A stretch of 64,000 bases of DNA from Dendrolimus kikuchii (GCA_019925095.2 CM034408.1:2170001-2234000); one strand, 5' to 3'. Counted from the stretch's first letter, positions 32,531 through 43,953 are shown. The notes: generated by a model not told the origin, from the letters alone. Numbers and translations are program-made.

Positions 32531-32815
32531 TTATTTTTTTATGATAAATAGGTTGCCATTTGGCCACGATCACGCCTTAAAATTAGACGATGATGCGTTC
32601 GAAGATGTAGCGCGCTTACTTAGAAAATACCTATTTACACGAGACTTGAAGACTCCCGGATTGTACTTTTCGGGAAACACAGTCTCTGATAGCGGATTCC
32701 ACAGCTCTGCCGTACGCAGAGGGAACGTGCAGGCAATACGCTTCGTTCGCACTGATGGAGTTGCCACTGTGAACCGATGGCGTAGGCCAGAGCGTCTTAT
32801 AGCCTGAAGATGGAA
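32531..32815 (-). mobile_element. LINE-C 3' end, copy 3
   Basis: The - strand encodes ATPSVRTKRIACTFPLRTAE, LWNPLSETVFPEKYNPGVF and [16 protein letters not shown]. It lies head to tail behind copy 2 and is clearly diverged from it, so the pair arose by separate insertions. Confidence 0.78.
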
Positions 32816-33597
32816 TGGGGTAGGGGGAATTAGGTCGAACAGTTCAACCTCACACTCTCCGAAATTAATCCCGTAAGAAATAAGTAATTGAATACATAGC
32901 TTATATCCCGGTTTTACACTTGGGATAGTATTTATCCCGAGAAATGGCGTCGTTCCTGTGGGATACTATCTACAGCCAAAAAGAGGTACTGCCGTTGAAT
33001 TCCACTGATAAATACGTCGTGTTCATGCCGACGCGAACGAAGTTTCGCTGCCACAACATATTTGGGTAATTTGAGTTATGAAGGTTACTTTTGAAACAGA
33101 AAATTGCTTTCTTACGCAATCGACATAAACGTTCAATGATGTTCAACGGATGCACATATCCGTTGCCAGAATTGGGGTAATTTGGGACATTTTCAATTTT
33201 TAAATCATTGTTATACTATTGAGATTACAGGTATTTATTGATATAAACGTTCAAACAGTGAGTTTTTAAGTTTATTTTCATAATAGCGGCCCGGAGCGGT
33301 TTCACTCGCGCTCTGTCCCGCTCCCGTGGTATATAGCGTCATGTTATATAGTCTATGGCACTCCCTGTTAACGTAGCTTTCTAGCAGTAAAAGAATTTTT
33401 AAAATCGGTTTAGTAGATCCAGTGATTACCGCCTACAACCTCACAAACTGACAAACTTTACCTCTTTATAATGATGATGATGATGATGATCTTTATAATA
33501 TTAAGTATAGATATGTACAAAATTTAATACAATGAAATGATGAACTAGTCTCCCTTAAAGATAAAAAAAAACTAAAGAATAAATATTATAAACATAT
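32816..33597. other. No gene seen; (GAT)n at about 33470-33490
   Basis: Contains a short tgatgatgatgatgatgat run and a decayed gggatagtatttatcccg-type repeat near 32920-32970. No exon is supported. Confidence 0.45.
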
Positions 33598-33949
33598 TGT
33601 GGCAACCGAGGGTAGAACTTTCTGGCAGCGTAAATTAGTCGCAAGACTTTTAGAAAAAAGTAGAAGGTTCTGGAAGGAACAGACAAGGACAGGTACATTT
33701 TAGAAAGGAATAGACGATGAGCCAAAGTTCTAGAAAAGAAGGTTCAAGAAGGAAAAAACAGAGATAGATAGATGTTTAGAAAGGGATAGATAGTGAATAG
33801 AAGAATAACGAAAAGAAGATCGAAATATGGGCTCTAGAAGATTCTTCCGGGTTTATAAGCAGCGTAAGGCGCGCCTATCGAGTAGTTGAGTTCTGTTCAA
33901 GACAGCGAATCTTCCAATCCTAAGTGCGTACCGCCGCTCGCACGTAACA
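33598..33949 (+). mobile_element. Solo LTR, Ty3-like
   Basis: The 352-bp unit starts TGTGGCAACCGAGGG and ends CACGTAACA, so it has TG...CA borders, and is flanked by the 4-base repeat atat (33594-33597 and 33950-33953). A TATA-like gggtttataagcagcg lies at 33849-33864, followed by tagttgagttctg, fitting an LTR promoter. No internal domain adjoins it. Confidence 0.65.
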
Positions 33950-34197
33950 ATATTTACGTGGGGAGCGTTCCCAAAATGCTCGTCGCATTTCCCCGTTGTA
34001 TGGCAACGCTGATCCGTTGCCTTAAATATAGGCGAGCCCTTTTGCCAGACGAGACTTCATACAATCGCGTTGAAAGGTCTCGATGAAGTTGCTAAGCCTC
34101 ACGTCCCTATGGCAGTGAATTTAACAATGCAATCAAATTATTTCAACATCGCTGACAACGTTTATCAGGGAATTGCAAAAAACAAACCCGATCCAGC

Positions 34198-34471
34198 CTT
34201 ATTTTTTTTATGTTTAAGGCTTGGCAACTAGGCCTTTAAGCCAGACGCCGTTGTATTGTAGGCTACAATCGACGTCATTCAACGGAGTTCTTGTGAAAAC
34301 TCGAAAGGTCACATTTGGCTATATAGTTCACATTTCTCGAAAAAACACATAATTACTACTCAAAAACTATCAATATCCTACAACTATTGTTCATTTTAGT
34401 AGTGATTTTACACATTTTTAGAAAATAAAACTGCGCAGCACAACGTCCCCTTTCAGTTCCCGCCAAAAACT
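34198..34471 (-). mobile_element. SINE-A, copy 5
   Basis: TSD ccgatccagc (34188-34197 and 34472-34481). Ends ttatgtttaaggcttggcaac and ttcccgccaaaaact. Confidence 0.92.
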
Positions 34472-34729
34472 CCGATCCAGCGTTACCTTTTCAACCATCC
34501 CTCGGAACGATGTCATTTATTGGGATAAAAAGTATCCTAAGTTGACCCGGGCATTGGCGTATCTAGGGTTGTTTTTCAGGGGGGCCTGGGCCTCTGGTAC
34601 AAAAAAAAATAGAACTATGACAGATCTGAAGCGTTCGTTTCGTATTTTGACATTTAATCTTCGGAGCTTATGTCAAAGTATGAAACGAATGGTATGTATC
34701 TGTCACCTTGCCGTCAATTCTTTTTTTTT

Positions 34730-35130
34730 TTAAAGCGGGGAAAATGCATTTCGGACACTACCGGGTCCTTTGCTAGGGATTAGACCAAAGCGATGAGAGT
34801 TAATCTCTGAAGATAGCGTAGCTAACAGAGTCATGCGTGTGGGGAGGTAACCCATGTGCAAATACCCTATTAAAACCACTTTCCTCCCAAGTGCCCCGCA
34901 CTTATGGTAGGAAGGAACTTAGAACGTAGTTACGCCCACGCTGATCCTGCGCATCAGTGCTTGAGAATGCCCCGGGAAACAGGACCGACTGACTTCGTCA
35001 ACAGAGGGATGAATCCTCCGCTCCCTAGATGCTGGAGAGCCCCTGCAGCGATATTATGGGAGGAGACCTTGCGGATACCTGCGTCTCAGGGGCGCAAGTC
35101 GCTTCTTAGTACGTTGCGTATTCAAAAGTA
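34730..35130. repeat. GC-rich LINE-like non-coding piece
   Basis: aaagcggggaaaatgcattt ... ggacactaccgggtcc and cccaagtgccccgcactta look like a LINE 3' region, judging by base composition against the AT-rich surroundings. No ORF or tail was identified. Confidence 0.35.
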
Positions 35131-35180
35131 ACTAAACGGATTGTACTGTATAATCTATATTATATATATATATAAATATA

Positions 35181-35211
35181 CTAGAGTTTACCCCGCGGCT
35201 GCGCCGCGGGT
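35181..35211 (-). mobile_element. Helitron-like 3' terminus with GC hairpin
   Basis: On the - strand the order is hairpin, short spacer and CTAG|T. The stem is 8 bp (cccgcggc/gccgcggg at 35192-35199 and 35203-35210) with a 3-base loop. This is the classic Helitron 3' end layout. The other end was not found. Confidence 0.6.
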
Positions 35212-35374
35212 CAACCTCTAGTGCGTCTCTTGTTTAAAGAGCAAGTAGTACAGGTTACATTGTATTAAATTTTTATGTATTAGCCCCCGAAAGATTTACT
35301 TCATTTTATATCGCAAACTATACCACCCCCGTCTATATGTAAACTACATAAATGACAAAATAGATAACATGGAC

Positions 35375-35625
35375 CAAGTAGACCAAGTGGGCCCAGTGGA
35401 CCCAGTTGACCCAGTAGGCTAAGTGTTCCAAATGGACCCAGTGGACCCAGTGGACCCAGTAAACTCAGTGGACCAAGTGGACCCAGTGGACCAAGTGGAC
35501 CCAGTGGACCAAGTGGTCCCAGTGGACCAAGTGGACCCAGTGGACCAAGTGGACACAGTGATCCAAGTGGACCCAGTGGACCAAGTGGACCCAGTGGACT
35601 CAGTAGACCTAGTGGACGAAATAGA
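35375..35625. repeat. Minisatellite, 9/18-bp unit (gtggaccca/gtggaccaa)
   Basis: About 25 copies of a 9-base unit alternate between gtggaccca and gtggaccaa to give an 18-base higher-order unit, most regular from 35460 to 35600. Frames on both strands are open because of the repeat (Val-Asp-Pro or Gly-Pro-Leu) and are not evidence for a gene. Confidence 0.9.
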
Positions 35626-35639
35626 CAAATCACAAAACC

Positions 35640-36126
35640 AGTCCTAGTTTCCGGGATAAACTTTACATAAATCTATCCCAAAATGTGTACCATTATCCGG
35701 GATAAAAACTATCCCTTGGCCACTCTCGGTATTCAAATTATATATGTACCGAGTTTCAGCTAAATCGGTCCAATAGTCTTTCCATAAAAGGATAACAAAC
35801 AAAAAGACAAATATATTTTTATCCCGGAAACTATCCATTTTTCCGGGATAAAAAATATCCTATGTTCATTCTCGGCGTCGAAAATATATATATACTGAGT
35901 TTCAGCCAAATCGGTGCAATAATTTTTCGGTAAAAACGGAACAGACAGACAGACAGAGTGACTTTCGCATTTATAATATTAATAGGGATATAATTGGTGA
36001 CTCATCACGATATCTCAGGAACTATAATACCTATAGACTTGAAATTTGGCTTGGACCTTCCTTTCGCCAAGTAGAAGTCAGCTAAGAACGGATTTTCGGC
36101 ACGCGAAGCGGGCGGGTATCAGCTAG
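35640..36126 (+). repeat. Diverged interspersed repeat ending in a Helitron-like CTAGT
   Basis: It contains two units with ccgggataaaaactatccc and cgagtttcagctaaatcgg, then cagacagacagacagagtga and gcatttataatattaatagg. The right end cgggcgggtatcagCTAGT resembles a Helitron terminus. It is probably a composite of two decayed repeats. Confidence 0.5.
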
Positions 36127-36480
36127 TATGTAATAAAAACTAAGTATGTACATAGATTTCTCGGTTGTAGATAATTATTTGCTTTCAATGATTTTTGTGT
36201 GAAGTTTCTTAGATCTCCAGCATAGAATTTCGAATCGGTAACCCAACATACTGGGGTGGGCACGACCCACCCAGCGCCCTTCTATATACACCTATCATAC
36301 CCGGGATACGATCTACCTTTGTGTCGAGTTCCATTTAAATACATTCAGTTGTTTACATGTGATGTTCTAACAGACAGACAAACAGAAATTGTAAAAGTTA
36401 CATTTTCGGAATTTGCTGCTTTGAATACGATACCCCCGGTTTTTTTCTTTTTTAAATTTATTCTACAAACTTGACACTTC
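36127..36480. repeat. Decayed repeat related to 42760-42990
   Basis: Shared text includes gtgtcgagttccatttaaat-type, tacatgtgatg, cagacagac and agttacattttcggaat. No gene. Confidence 0.45.
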
Positions 36481-36484
36481 CTAT

Positions 36485-36757
36485 ATAATAGCATCCCATG
36501 ATGGTAGAACGGACAATATACCCGCTACGCTTGTACAAGGCGGCTTGGCGGTTTGACACATCGGTTATCTAGAAGTTTCATCACGATGTTTTCCTTTACC
36601 GTTGTTATCACGTGGTAATTGTAATAATAAGCACATTAGGTCAGAAAACTGCCTAAGTGGTGCATGCGATCCAGCCAGGATACGAAGCCGCGCCCTTTGA
36701 ATCTGGAACGCTTGCGCTAGCAATTTCGCTACCACGGCTACTACATTAGTTCTACAG
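36485..36757 (-). mobile_element. tRNA-derived SINE, reversed
   Basis: On the - strand the 5' end has a tRNA-like head: gtggtagcgaaattgctagcg (box A region) and gggcgcggcttcgtatcctg (box B region). The body matches 49899-50128. The head is somewhat diverged. Confidence 0.65.
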
Positions 36758-36932
36758 ATGACGACTGACACCCCGGGGTATAGACTTATTATATTATTAT
36801 TAAGTATACATAGAATAATAATATCTAGAATACTAAAGAATCGAAAAAAGAATTTATTTCACTGAAAAGCGACAATTGAAAGACAAAGCAATATAATTGA
36901 CATATTTGTATAGTTCAAGCATGAAGGTATAA

Positions 36933-37475
36933 ATGTCTAGAGAGAGCATTGCTAACAAAAAACACCGCAAAAAACGGCATCAAAATGTGAAGCGTTGCTA
37001 TATTCACTCTCCCAAAACTATCAAAGAATGTGTGTGTTTTGGGGATATCAGGTAAAAAATATAACCCTAATTTTTATAATTAAATATTTTCTTGTAAGTG
37101 AAAAGTTTAAGTGATTATTATGATTTAATCGTTTTATATATTAATCTTAATATTACTTTAATATTACTCAGGGTTCTGTTTGTTTTTAATAATTTAAAGT
37201 ATTACCAACAAAAGTTGCATGTCTTGGAGCAAGCCATAGAACATAAACTACATGCACAAGTGAGTACATAACACGTTTTAGTATATCTACTAGTCATTTT
37301 AATTCACAATAAAATGTCCGTACAGATTTTAGTATTTATAAGTCTGTTAATTCCGAATACTAATGTAATAATTCTAAATAAACTATTCGTAATGGAAAAT
37401 TATTTTTGTATTACAAAACATGTTGGTGAAGGTTATTACACTACTAGTTATGCCTCAAAGATTATCCCGAGCTAA
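36933..37475 (+). CDS. Candidate small three-exon gene of unknown function
   Basis: Exons 36933-37051, 37172-37259 and 37326-37475 join in phase (2, then 0) through GT-AG introns of 120 and 66 bases: donor atcag|gtaaaa, acceptor ttactcag, donor cacaa|gtgagt, acceptor gtccgtacag. The product would be 118 residues: a basic N-terminus (ANKKHRKKRHQNVKRC), a short middle with KYYQQKLHVLEQAIEHKLHA that could form a coiled coil, and a hydrophobic C-terminal part (ILVFISLLIPNTNVIILNK). An AATAAA lies at 37551-37556, 76 bases after the TAA. I recognise no domain. It would be nested in intron 1 of the protease gene on the same strand. The third exon is the weakest part. Chance agreement is possible in AT-rich DNA. 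Confidence 0.35.
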
Positions 37476-37815
37476 ATCAGTTGTAATAATGGACTTCAAA
37501 TGATTCGGTGGTTTCATACTGGGTAGTTAGTGGGCATTATGTGTAATCCAAATAAAAAAATTACCCAAATTTTTGGAAATAAGTCCTACTTGTCTCCTGA
37601 CAGCATCAATCAATTCGATAACCTTTGATTTATAGATATTACATTTCATGTTTTCATATAGAAATCATGAGAAAAGTGTTAAACTTACCGATGAAATGAG
37701 ATCTTATCCTCTTTCTTTCCTCTTTTAAAATAGTTCCGACTCATTTTACTAGCACAAGACGGCAATTTTTTTTTGCGAGTGCTTTAACTAAAGTAGTCGA
37801 GACGATACTTCAGGG
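37476..37815. other. No gene seen beyond the AATAAA at 37551
   Basis: Contains the possible poly(A) signal of the preceding candidate gene. The rest is AT-rich without repeats I can name. Confidence 0.4.
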
Positions 37816-38069
37816 CGTTCCATTAGTAGCTCACAACGCCCAAAATGCTCAGTTAGCCGTTCCACAAGGCGACCGCGGTCGTTGTGGTCGTGGCGAAAAC
37901 GTCACTAATGACGTCATCGTTTTCGATCACACAACGCTCACAACGACCCATGTCAAGAGGTGGGTCGAATAGCCGTTCCACTTGGGTTTACGATTGTAAC
38001 GCCAGCAAGCAAGTGGAACGGGATAAATCGCGGTCGTGAACGTGGTCGTTGTGAGTCCCTAATGGAACG
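37816..38069 (-). mobile_element. 254-bp inverted-repeat element (copy 3 of 3)
   Basis: Perfect 11-base terminal inverted repeats, cgttccattag and ctaatggaacg. It is reversed relative to the other copies and again contains TGACGTCA (near 37910-37917). Confidence 0.8.
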
Positions 38070-38400
38070 TAGCTACTATCATGCGTGGGGAACAAGTGCC
38101 ACCAATTTTAATGCACTTTTGTGGCCTTTTTTTGTGCAATTCATATGTTATCAAGACGTTTATATGACCTAAGAGTTCAAGATGACAAGTTGACATAAAG
38201 CTATGCTGTAATTTCTTCCAACACATCCTTGATGTTCATTGAAAGTATTACTAGCGTACATATTATTATTTTCACATTTCAATAATCATTTCATAACATA
38301 TTATGTCCTTATATAAAATTGTTCAAAATATTTATATTTTGTTTATTCTTTTTTTGATGTTGTTCTAATTATGAATAATATTAAATGTACATTAGTTCTT
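38070..38400. other. No gene seen
   Basis: AT-rich intron sequence. Confidence 0.4.
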
Positions 38401-38515
38401 TTTTTTTTTCTTCTGTGAAGGTGACTTTACTGCCTGGCACTAACGGAAGACCAACATTGGTTGTTATCAACCAACATTTGCTGAGTTAGGGCCTGTTTAG
38501 ACTTAATTAACCTTT
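38401..38515 (-). repeat. 110-bp repeat (inverted partner at 44637-44745)
   Basis: A T run followed by cttctgtgaaggtgac, gttgttatcaaccaacattt and gctgagttagggcctgttta; the partner carries the same blocks on the other strand. It is probably the 3' end of an A-tailed retroelement. Confidence 0.6.
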
Positions 38516-38859
38516 GGCTTTTATTAAACTGTTTATGTATAATTTCTGTTTTAAATCACTCTAAATAAACATTCTTTTCTTTCTTTCTTTTCTTTCTATT
38601 AAGTAATAATATTTTTATGACGTAGCACTACTTGGTTAACGTACAATTGCGGTCATTTTTTTACTAAATTACAATCATTTTATCACATCAAACTTAAAAG
38701 TTGAAAAGTCAAGAGCGTTTTGTATTAAATCAATTTGTTATCAGACACAGCTACCACTTTGACCTTTTCCTTTCAAGCAAAGAAATTATATCCAAGACCT
38801 TCATGTATGTTTGTTATTCTTACAGAGGCAAACTACTACCACAGTTTAATTATCATATA
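38516..38859. other. No gene seen; short (TTTC)n near 38570-38598
   Basis: AT-rich sequence with a small TTTC microsatellite. Confidence 0.4.
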
Positions 38860-38935
38860 CAGTAGAGACTTGTTTATCCGGACCTCAATTTATTCCGGAT
38901 AATCCGGATCGGCAACCGCGTTCAAATTATCATTC
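38860..38935 (+). mobile_element. Left end of a pogo/Tigger-like element
   Basis: TA followed by CAGTAGAGACTTGTTTATCC and ggacctcaatttattccgga, then ttccggataatccgga. The end resembles pogo/Tigger inverted termini. No right end or transposase is visible nearby. Confidence 0.5.
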
Positions 38936-38989
38936 AGTTCAATTAGTGCGTCCACCTTCACGTCGCATGTACATTTGGATATACAAGTG

Positions 38990-39110
38990 TATTTCTAACA
39001 GGGGCGTAGCTACCGCCATATCAGTCGTATCAATGTTCCGGGGCCCCCAGGCTACAGGGGCCCTGAAAGTGTATAAGCAAAAATTCTTAAAATGTTATCC
39101 ACAATCTTTT
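38990..39110. repeat. Fragment with ggggcgtagctacc ... ggggccccc
   Basis: aggggcgtagctaccgccat and ccggggcccccaggctacag also appear in altered form near 34550-34590. It looks like a decayed repeat. Confidence 0.35.
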
Positions 39111-39419
39111 ATAGATCAATAACTTTTCTGAGAATAACGGCTAGCCCAACAGAAACGGCTAGCAGACTTCAGACAGAAAAAATGACTACATTTAAACGTA
39201 TGTTCACTGACCATTATTGGTCTATTAAATAAAAATTGTTGCATTAAGTGAATGTATCTATTGTTCGTATATATATTTATAATATCATCGTATACCTAAT
39301 TATATAAGTATATTTGTATATATAAGTATATAGTACTTTATTTATATTTTGTTTTATTTTTTTAATACACCACCAAAAATCTTATATTGAAATTTTGTTT
39401 AAAATCTCCTTAGATAGGT

Positions 39420-39552
39420 ACTAGATTGCCTGGATGAGATCGCTATAAGCGACAAGGTCGCTCATTGTTCTAATGCAAATGTATCCATATCAATTGTCTA
39501 GATTTAAGTTTATGGAGAACAATAAAGAGTTTTCATTCATTCATTCATTCAA
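39420..39552 (+). repeat. LINE-type tail ending in (ATTC)n, copy 1 of 4
   Basis: ctggatgagatcgctataag, cgacaaggtcgctcattgtt, gaacaataaagagttttc and then (ATTC)n. The same layout recurs at 45485-45604, 46470-46580 and reversed at 53063-53205. Confidence 0.65.
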
Positions 39553-40285
39553 AATTTAGAAAAACTGAACTCGTCTTCAGCTATGGATGATTTGATAAAT
39601 ATGTTTGCCGAAAAAAAGGCGAGAAAAGTGAATCTTTGATTTGAATTGTTTGTCTAACTTAACTCCTAGGAGCGTTAAGTATAAGTAATAACTTATAATC
39701 AATACATAATTATTTTAATTCAATTCGAGTATTATTTTTTTTTTTCACCCCCTTAGGTCCCCCAACACATTTTCATACAGGGTCCGTCTAAGGCAAGCTA
39801 GTGACTCGTAGTTATAGCATATTGCTATCATTAGAAACATATGTAAATTTAAATTGTGTATTGCTTAGTATTTTGTTAAATGTAAGGTTATACATAATTA
39901 TAAAATTGAAACATTAGTAATAATAATTAACACTAAATATATATTGAAATAAGTATGTACCGTTTATAATATATAAGTTTCAAAAAATTGTACGCCAAAC
40001 CGGCAAAAAACATGTGATCATTATAATATAACAACACCTATTTGTATAACTACCATGTTTTTATGCAATAAATTATTTGTTTTGATCTGCTAACCGTTTC
40101 AAGCCGATATTCTGTGAGGGAGTGGTATTACACCGATCAAGATGGTTCTGCAGACAAATAATAAAAACAGTGCACTTTTGTCACCTTTTGTTTTGAGAAC
40201 AAACGTTACCGCGTGTAACGTCCTCATCCTGTCTTATAATAAAGACCTGGTACCAGCTTCAGGTACAACCTCAAATAACTGAATC
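39553..40285. other. No gene seen
   Basis: AT-rich intron sequence with no repeat border that I can define. Confidence 0.4.
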
Positions 40286-41006
40286 TCAGTTATTCTTCAA
40301 CAACGCCGTTTTGGTGGCGACGTGTTGGTGAGGGGGCTTCGAGCGTGTGCTCTTTACCCCGGCTGCAGCTCGCAAGGCGACAACCCTCCGGTATCATGAT
40401 AAGGGAGCCGCCGTAGTGTCGGCCGCTCGCACGGGCCAGCTTTATATCCGATTCCCCAAGTCGCAAGGAGCCCTCTAGGGCCGGAATGGCGTCTGTGTAC
40501 AGACCGTATAACGCTGGCGAGAAACAGCTGCCTTGGGGAACAACAGCAGAAATGGTACGCTTTTGCGATGAGGTCGTTTGCTCGACCGAAACGTAAAAGT
40601 CCCGGCCGTGAAGAAAAGATGCCACCAGCTTGATGATCGCGGGCGGTGTAGTGGTGGAGATAAGGTGCACTATTAGTCCTTGATGCCACACCCTATCAAA
40701 GGCCTTCTCGACGTCGAGGAAAACTGCGATGGAGACTTTGCCTTCATTCAGGGCGGTGGTGAGGTGGTGGAGTACTCGCGTAAGCTGGAGCGTGGTCGAG
40801 TGGCTGCTGCGGAATCCGAATTCCTCCGCGCGTGGCTCGATGTGTGGAGCCAGGCGCCGCAGCAGCAGTCGCTCAAACAGCTCAGCGATATGTGGCAACA
40901 GCATGACTGGCCGGTAACTTGCGAGAAGGTGCCGATCCTTGCCCGGTTTCGGGAGCATAACCTTTCCTGTCTTCCAGGAGTCGGGAAAGTGGCTGGTCCT
41001 GAGGAT
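40286..41006 (-). pseudogene. Jockey-type LINE reverse transcriptase fragment
   Basis: The - strand frame 40958-40290 encodes MLPKPGKDRHLLASYRPVML, FGFRSSHSTTLQLTRVLHHL, VFLDVEKAFDRVWHQGLIVH (the first catalytic Asp motif) and VPQGSCFSPALYGLYTDAIP. The YxDD catalytic box is lost where the frame slips. Direct repeats ataactgaatc (40275-40285 and 41007-41017) flank the piece, although it has neither an A tail nor a 3' UTR. Confidence 0.8.
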
Positions 41007-41051
41007 ATAACTGAATCATAACCTTTAATTGTATATATACCCAAGAGTATA

Positions 41052-41368
41052 TATATTTCATCCGTGCAGGAACGTAGAAAGAATGCAATTTCTTGCAGCC
41101 CGGCGGCCTGTCGTAAGAGGCGACTAAACAACCCACAAACAGGTGGTAGGGTATTTGCTCGACTGGATGGCGACCACCTCTGGTTTAGAGTATGACGGCA
41201 TAACAACCTTGTGTTGTGTTCCGGCATTAGTGACCAGGTTCCAGTCTCCTTTAAGAGAGCAACAGCGCATTTGTAGCACCTTTGGTGTTGCAAATGTCCA
41301 TAGGCGATGGTAACCGCTTTCCATTAAGTGGGCCGTCTGCCTGTCTGCTGAACTCATGCAATAAAAAA
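41052..41368 (+). mobile_element. SINE-B copy, full length
   Basis: It starts with the family 5' end tccgtgcaggaacg, runs through gcggcctgtcgtaagaggcg and ends gctgaactcatgcaataaaaaaaa. Confidence 0.88.
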
Positions 41369-42440
41369 AAGTATATAACCATTTCATACAAATCCTATAT
41401 AAACAGAGTGAGACAACAACAATAAATCGTTTCATTTAAATTTAACCACAAATTTGTGACAATTAAGGAACCTTTCACAGTTCGTAGACTTCCACGCGCT
41501 TACTTTTATTATTTTCTGGTACCTACGATATCGTGACAAATAGCTTTAATTTTAAACGCTAATTACATAGTTTTTACTTAATGAATGAACAAATAAAATT
41601 AACACGGTGAAATTGTAAAACTAATTAATGTTCCAATGGATTGAATTTGTTTGAATGTTTGTTTATTTGTTGGTTTTCTCTTGCAACCTTATGAGAGGAG
41701 CGTTAATCTCGTTGCAGGCGTAAGCATTGATTCCACCGCTGCCAACAGGTTACAGATGTGTAGCTGTTGTAAAAACCAAATAAATAGCGGTTGTTAACAA
41801 AATAACTACGGCTGAGATGTCCATCAACTCGCCAGCTGACTAATGGTTGTCAAATAGAACCAAGTACTACTAATAAAAATAACTGATAAGTTGACAGCAT
41901 AGCCATCAGCTGTAGGCTGTCAGTTAGCGAGTCATTCACTCACTAGGCATTGAATGGTTTTTTAGTCTGCTATTAAACCACCTTTAGCCGGATGGCTAAG
42001 TTTTTGAAATGTTGGTTGGTTACGCATCACTACAACACGTCATCAACACACAGTGGTTGCATGCGAACTGCAGTTTGCATTTCGATATTGTTTTACTGAC
42101 TACCCTCACATATAGAAATAAAATCATAATGACCTACATATATAACATTACATACTAGCTGTTAACAGCGAATACATCAGCATTTACTTTTCACAAGCTC
42201 TTTGTTCTGTGAATGAATCATAAATAATGTTGATAAAAATACATTTTCTACAAGTATTTAATACTATTTGTTTTTTATACAAACCTAATTATGTAATCGG
42301 TGTCAAGTAAAACGAGTTTTGAGTTTACTGTGTATCCGGTATGTCAAGAATAGGATAGAGTGTAAAGCACCGATCATATTATAGAACGCGGCTTAAGGAT
42401 GCGACTGATAGCCGCGATAGACGCGTCCAATAGTCTGATA
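41369..42440. other. No gene seen
   Basis: AT-rich intron sequence. A patch at 41720-41990 is slightly richer in GC but has no open frame with splice signals. Confidence 0.4.
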
Positions 42441-42990
42441 CCACTTAAGAGTGAGATCGATAGAGGTAAACGAGAATAAAGATCATCATCATCCGAACGT
42501 TAAATCCCGGTTGCGTTCGGCGCGATCACTTCGATGCCCAGGGTCCACTTTCCTACTTTTTCTTCTCCACTTCGCACGATCTTCGGCATCCTTTGTATTG
42601 AGACCATTTTTTGTATTCAGACCATTGGTATGCATGTCATGCCTCACAACGGCAGTGAGAAAAAAGATAAAACAATAAAATAAATAATTCCGAGAGAACA
42701 TTCTGGAAAAGGGAATAAAATAATTATTATACAAGATGATATTATTCATATTAAGATAGGGAACAGCGCCACCTTTTTTACTATTTGTCTATCCCACGTC
42801 ACTTACGTTATTTATCGGGATAGAAAGTATCTAAATGTTGACCCAAATTTGTTAAATGGGCTAGCTTTGTGCCGAGTTTCATTTAAATCAGTTCCGTAGT
42901 TTACACGTGATGGTTAAACATACAGACAGATAAAAATACTAAAAGTTACATTTTCGGAATCCGATGCTCCGAGTTAGCCCCTTGAGTTTT
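42441..42990. repeat. Two decayed interspersed repeats
   Basis: 42480-42680 (aaatcccggttgcgttcggc ... gtatgcatgtcatgcctcac) and 42760-42990 (cagcgccacct, tatttatcgggatagaaagt, gtgccgagtttcatttaaat, cagacagata) are repeat-like; the second resembles 36127-36480. No gene. Confidence 0.4.
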
Positions 42991-43953
42991 TCACACTCTT
43001 AAATTTATTGATTTAAGGATCACAAATTTTTTAATATTAATTCAAGTAAAATAATGAGCTTATAACAAAGGTTTTTGCTTGCACTGCAATATCTTCACTA
43101 TTATTGTTATGGCGGCACTTGGCGGATATTTGACTAGTTTTTGTAATGATGGCCGGGTGTAGAGGAAGTAATTTGTTTAATTTCCTTCATTTATACAAAT
43201 AAGGCAAATATGGCAAATAGCAAAAACGCGTTTCCACCCGCAGTCGGTTTTAAATAACACATCAAAAGACTTAAATTAGCCGAATATTTGCCGCGACCCG
43301 TTCTCATTTGGTTAGCTCACTAATGTCCATCCCAGTGGATCTCCTCTACATAATCGAAGAATAAAAAAATATACGGAAACTAGCGCCATGAAGTGGTTCA
43401 GGAACATCAAAAATTGTAATTAGTTTCCATTTAGTCCACTTAACTTCACTTAAGATGGCGCTGTGCAATATCGTTGAATAAATACACCGCGCTGACGAGA
43501 TCTTAAGAGCATAAATGAAACCACAAGTTATGGTTATATTCGGTAAATCTCGTACACTTTAACATGAAGTCTTAAGTGAACCATTTTTTAATTTTGGCAT
43601 AGATTATAGTGTTAGTTACATATAAGTTTTTTTAAACTAATTTTATTCTGTCTTTCCCTAAGAAATAAAATTAAGAACCCGATTCCAGCGCCACCTACCG
43701 GGTCCAAATTTCTAAGTATTGATAAGTTCCTCTTTAAAGTAAAAATAAACGGGTGTCACTGTCGACACGTGCATATCGTACCGTTTCAAGTTAATGAGAA
43801 AAACAAATATATTATTGTAGTGTGTTTGAGTTTTTTGCTCATTCAGACCATGTATAGATGGCATGTTAGTCATATTTGCTAATACATCAAATATTGGTCA
43901 AATACAATGACCAATAATCTAAGCCAAGTGAAGAGTTATATTATAATATATAT
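42991..43953. other. No gene seen
   Basis: AT-rich with a decayed cgccacctaccgggtccaaa block near 43690 that is shared with the Helitron-like elements. Confidence 0.4.

Noticed and set aside
35375..35625. CRISPR-like array
   Set aside because: Contiguous minisatellite units without unique spacers, in a eukaryotic genome.
35301..35647. Open frames on both strands with Gly-Pro-Leu, Ser-Thr-Gly or Val-Asp-Pro repeats
   Set aside because: They arise because the 9-bp minisatellite unit has no stop codon in several frames; there are no splice signals and no conserved non-repeat part.
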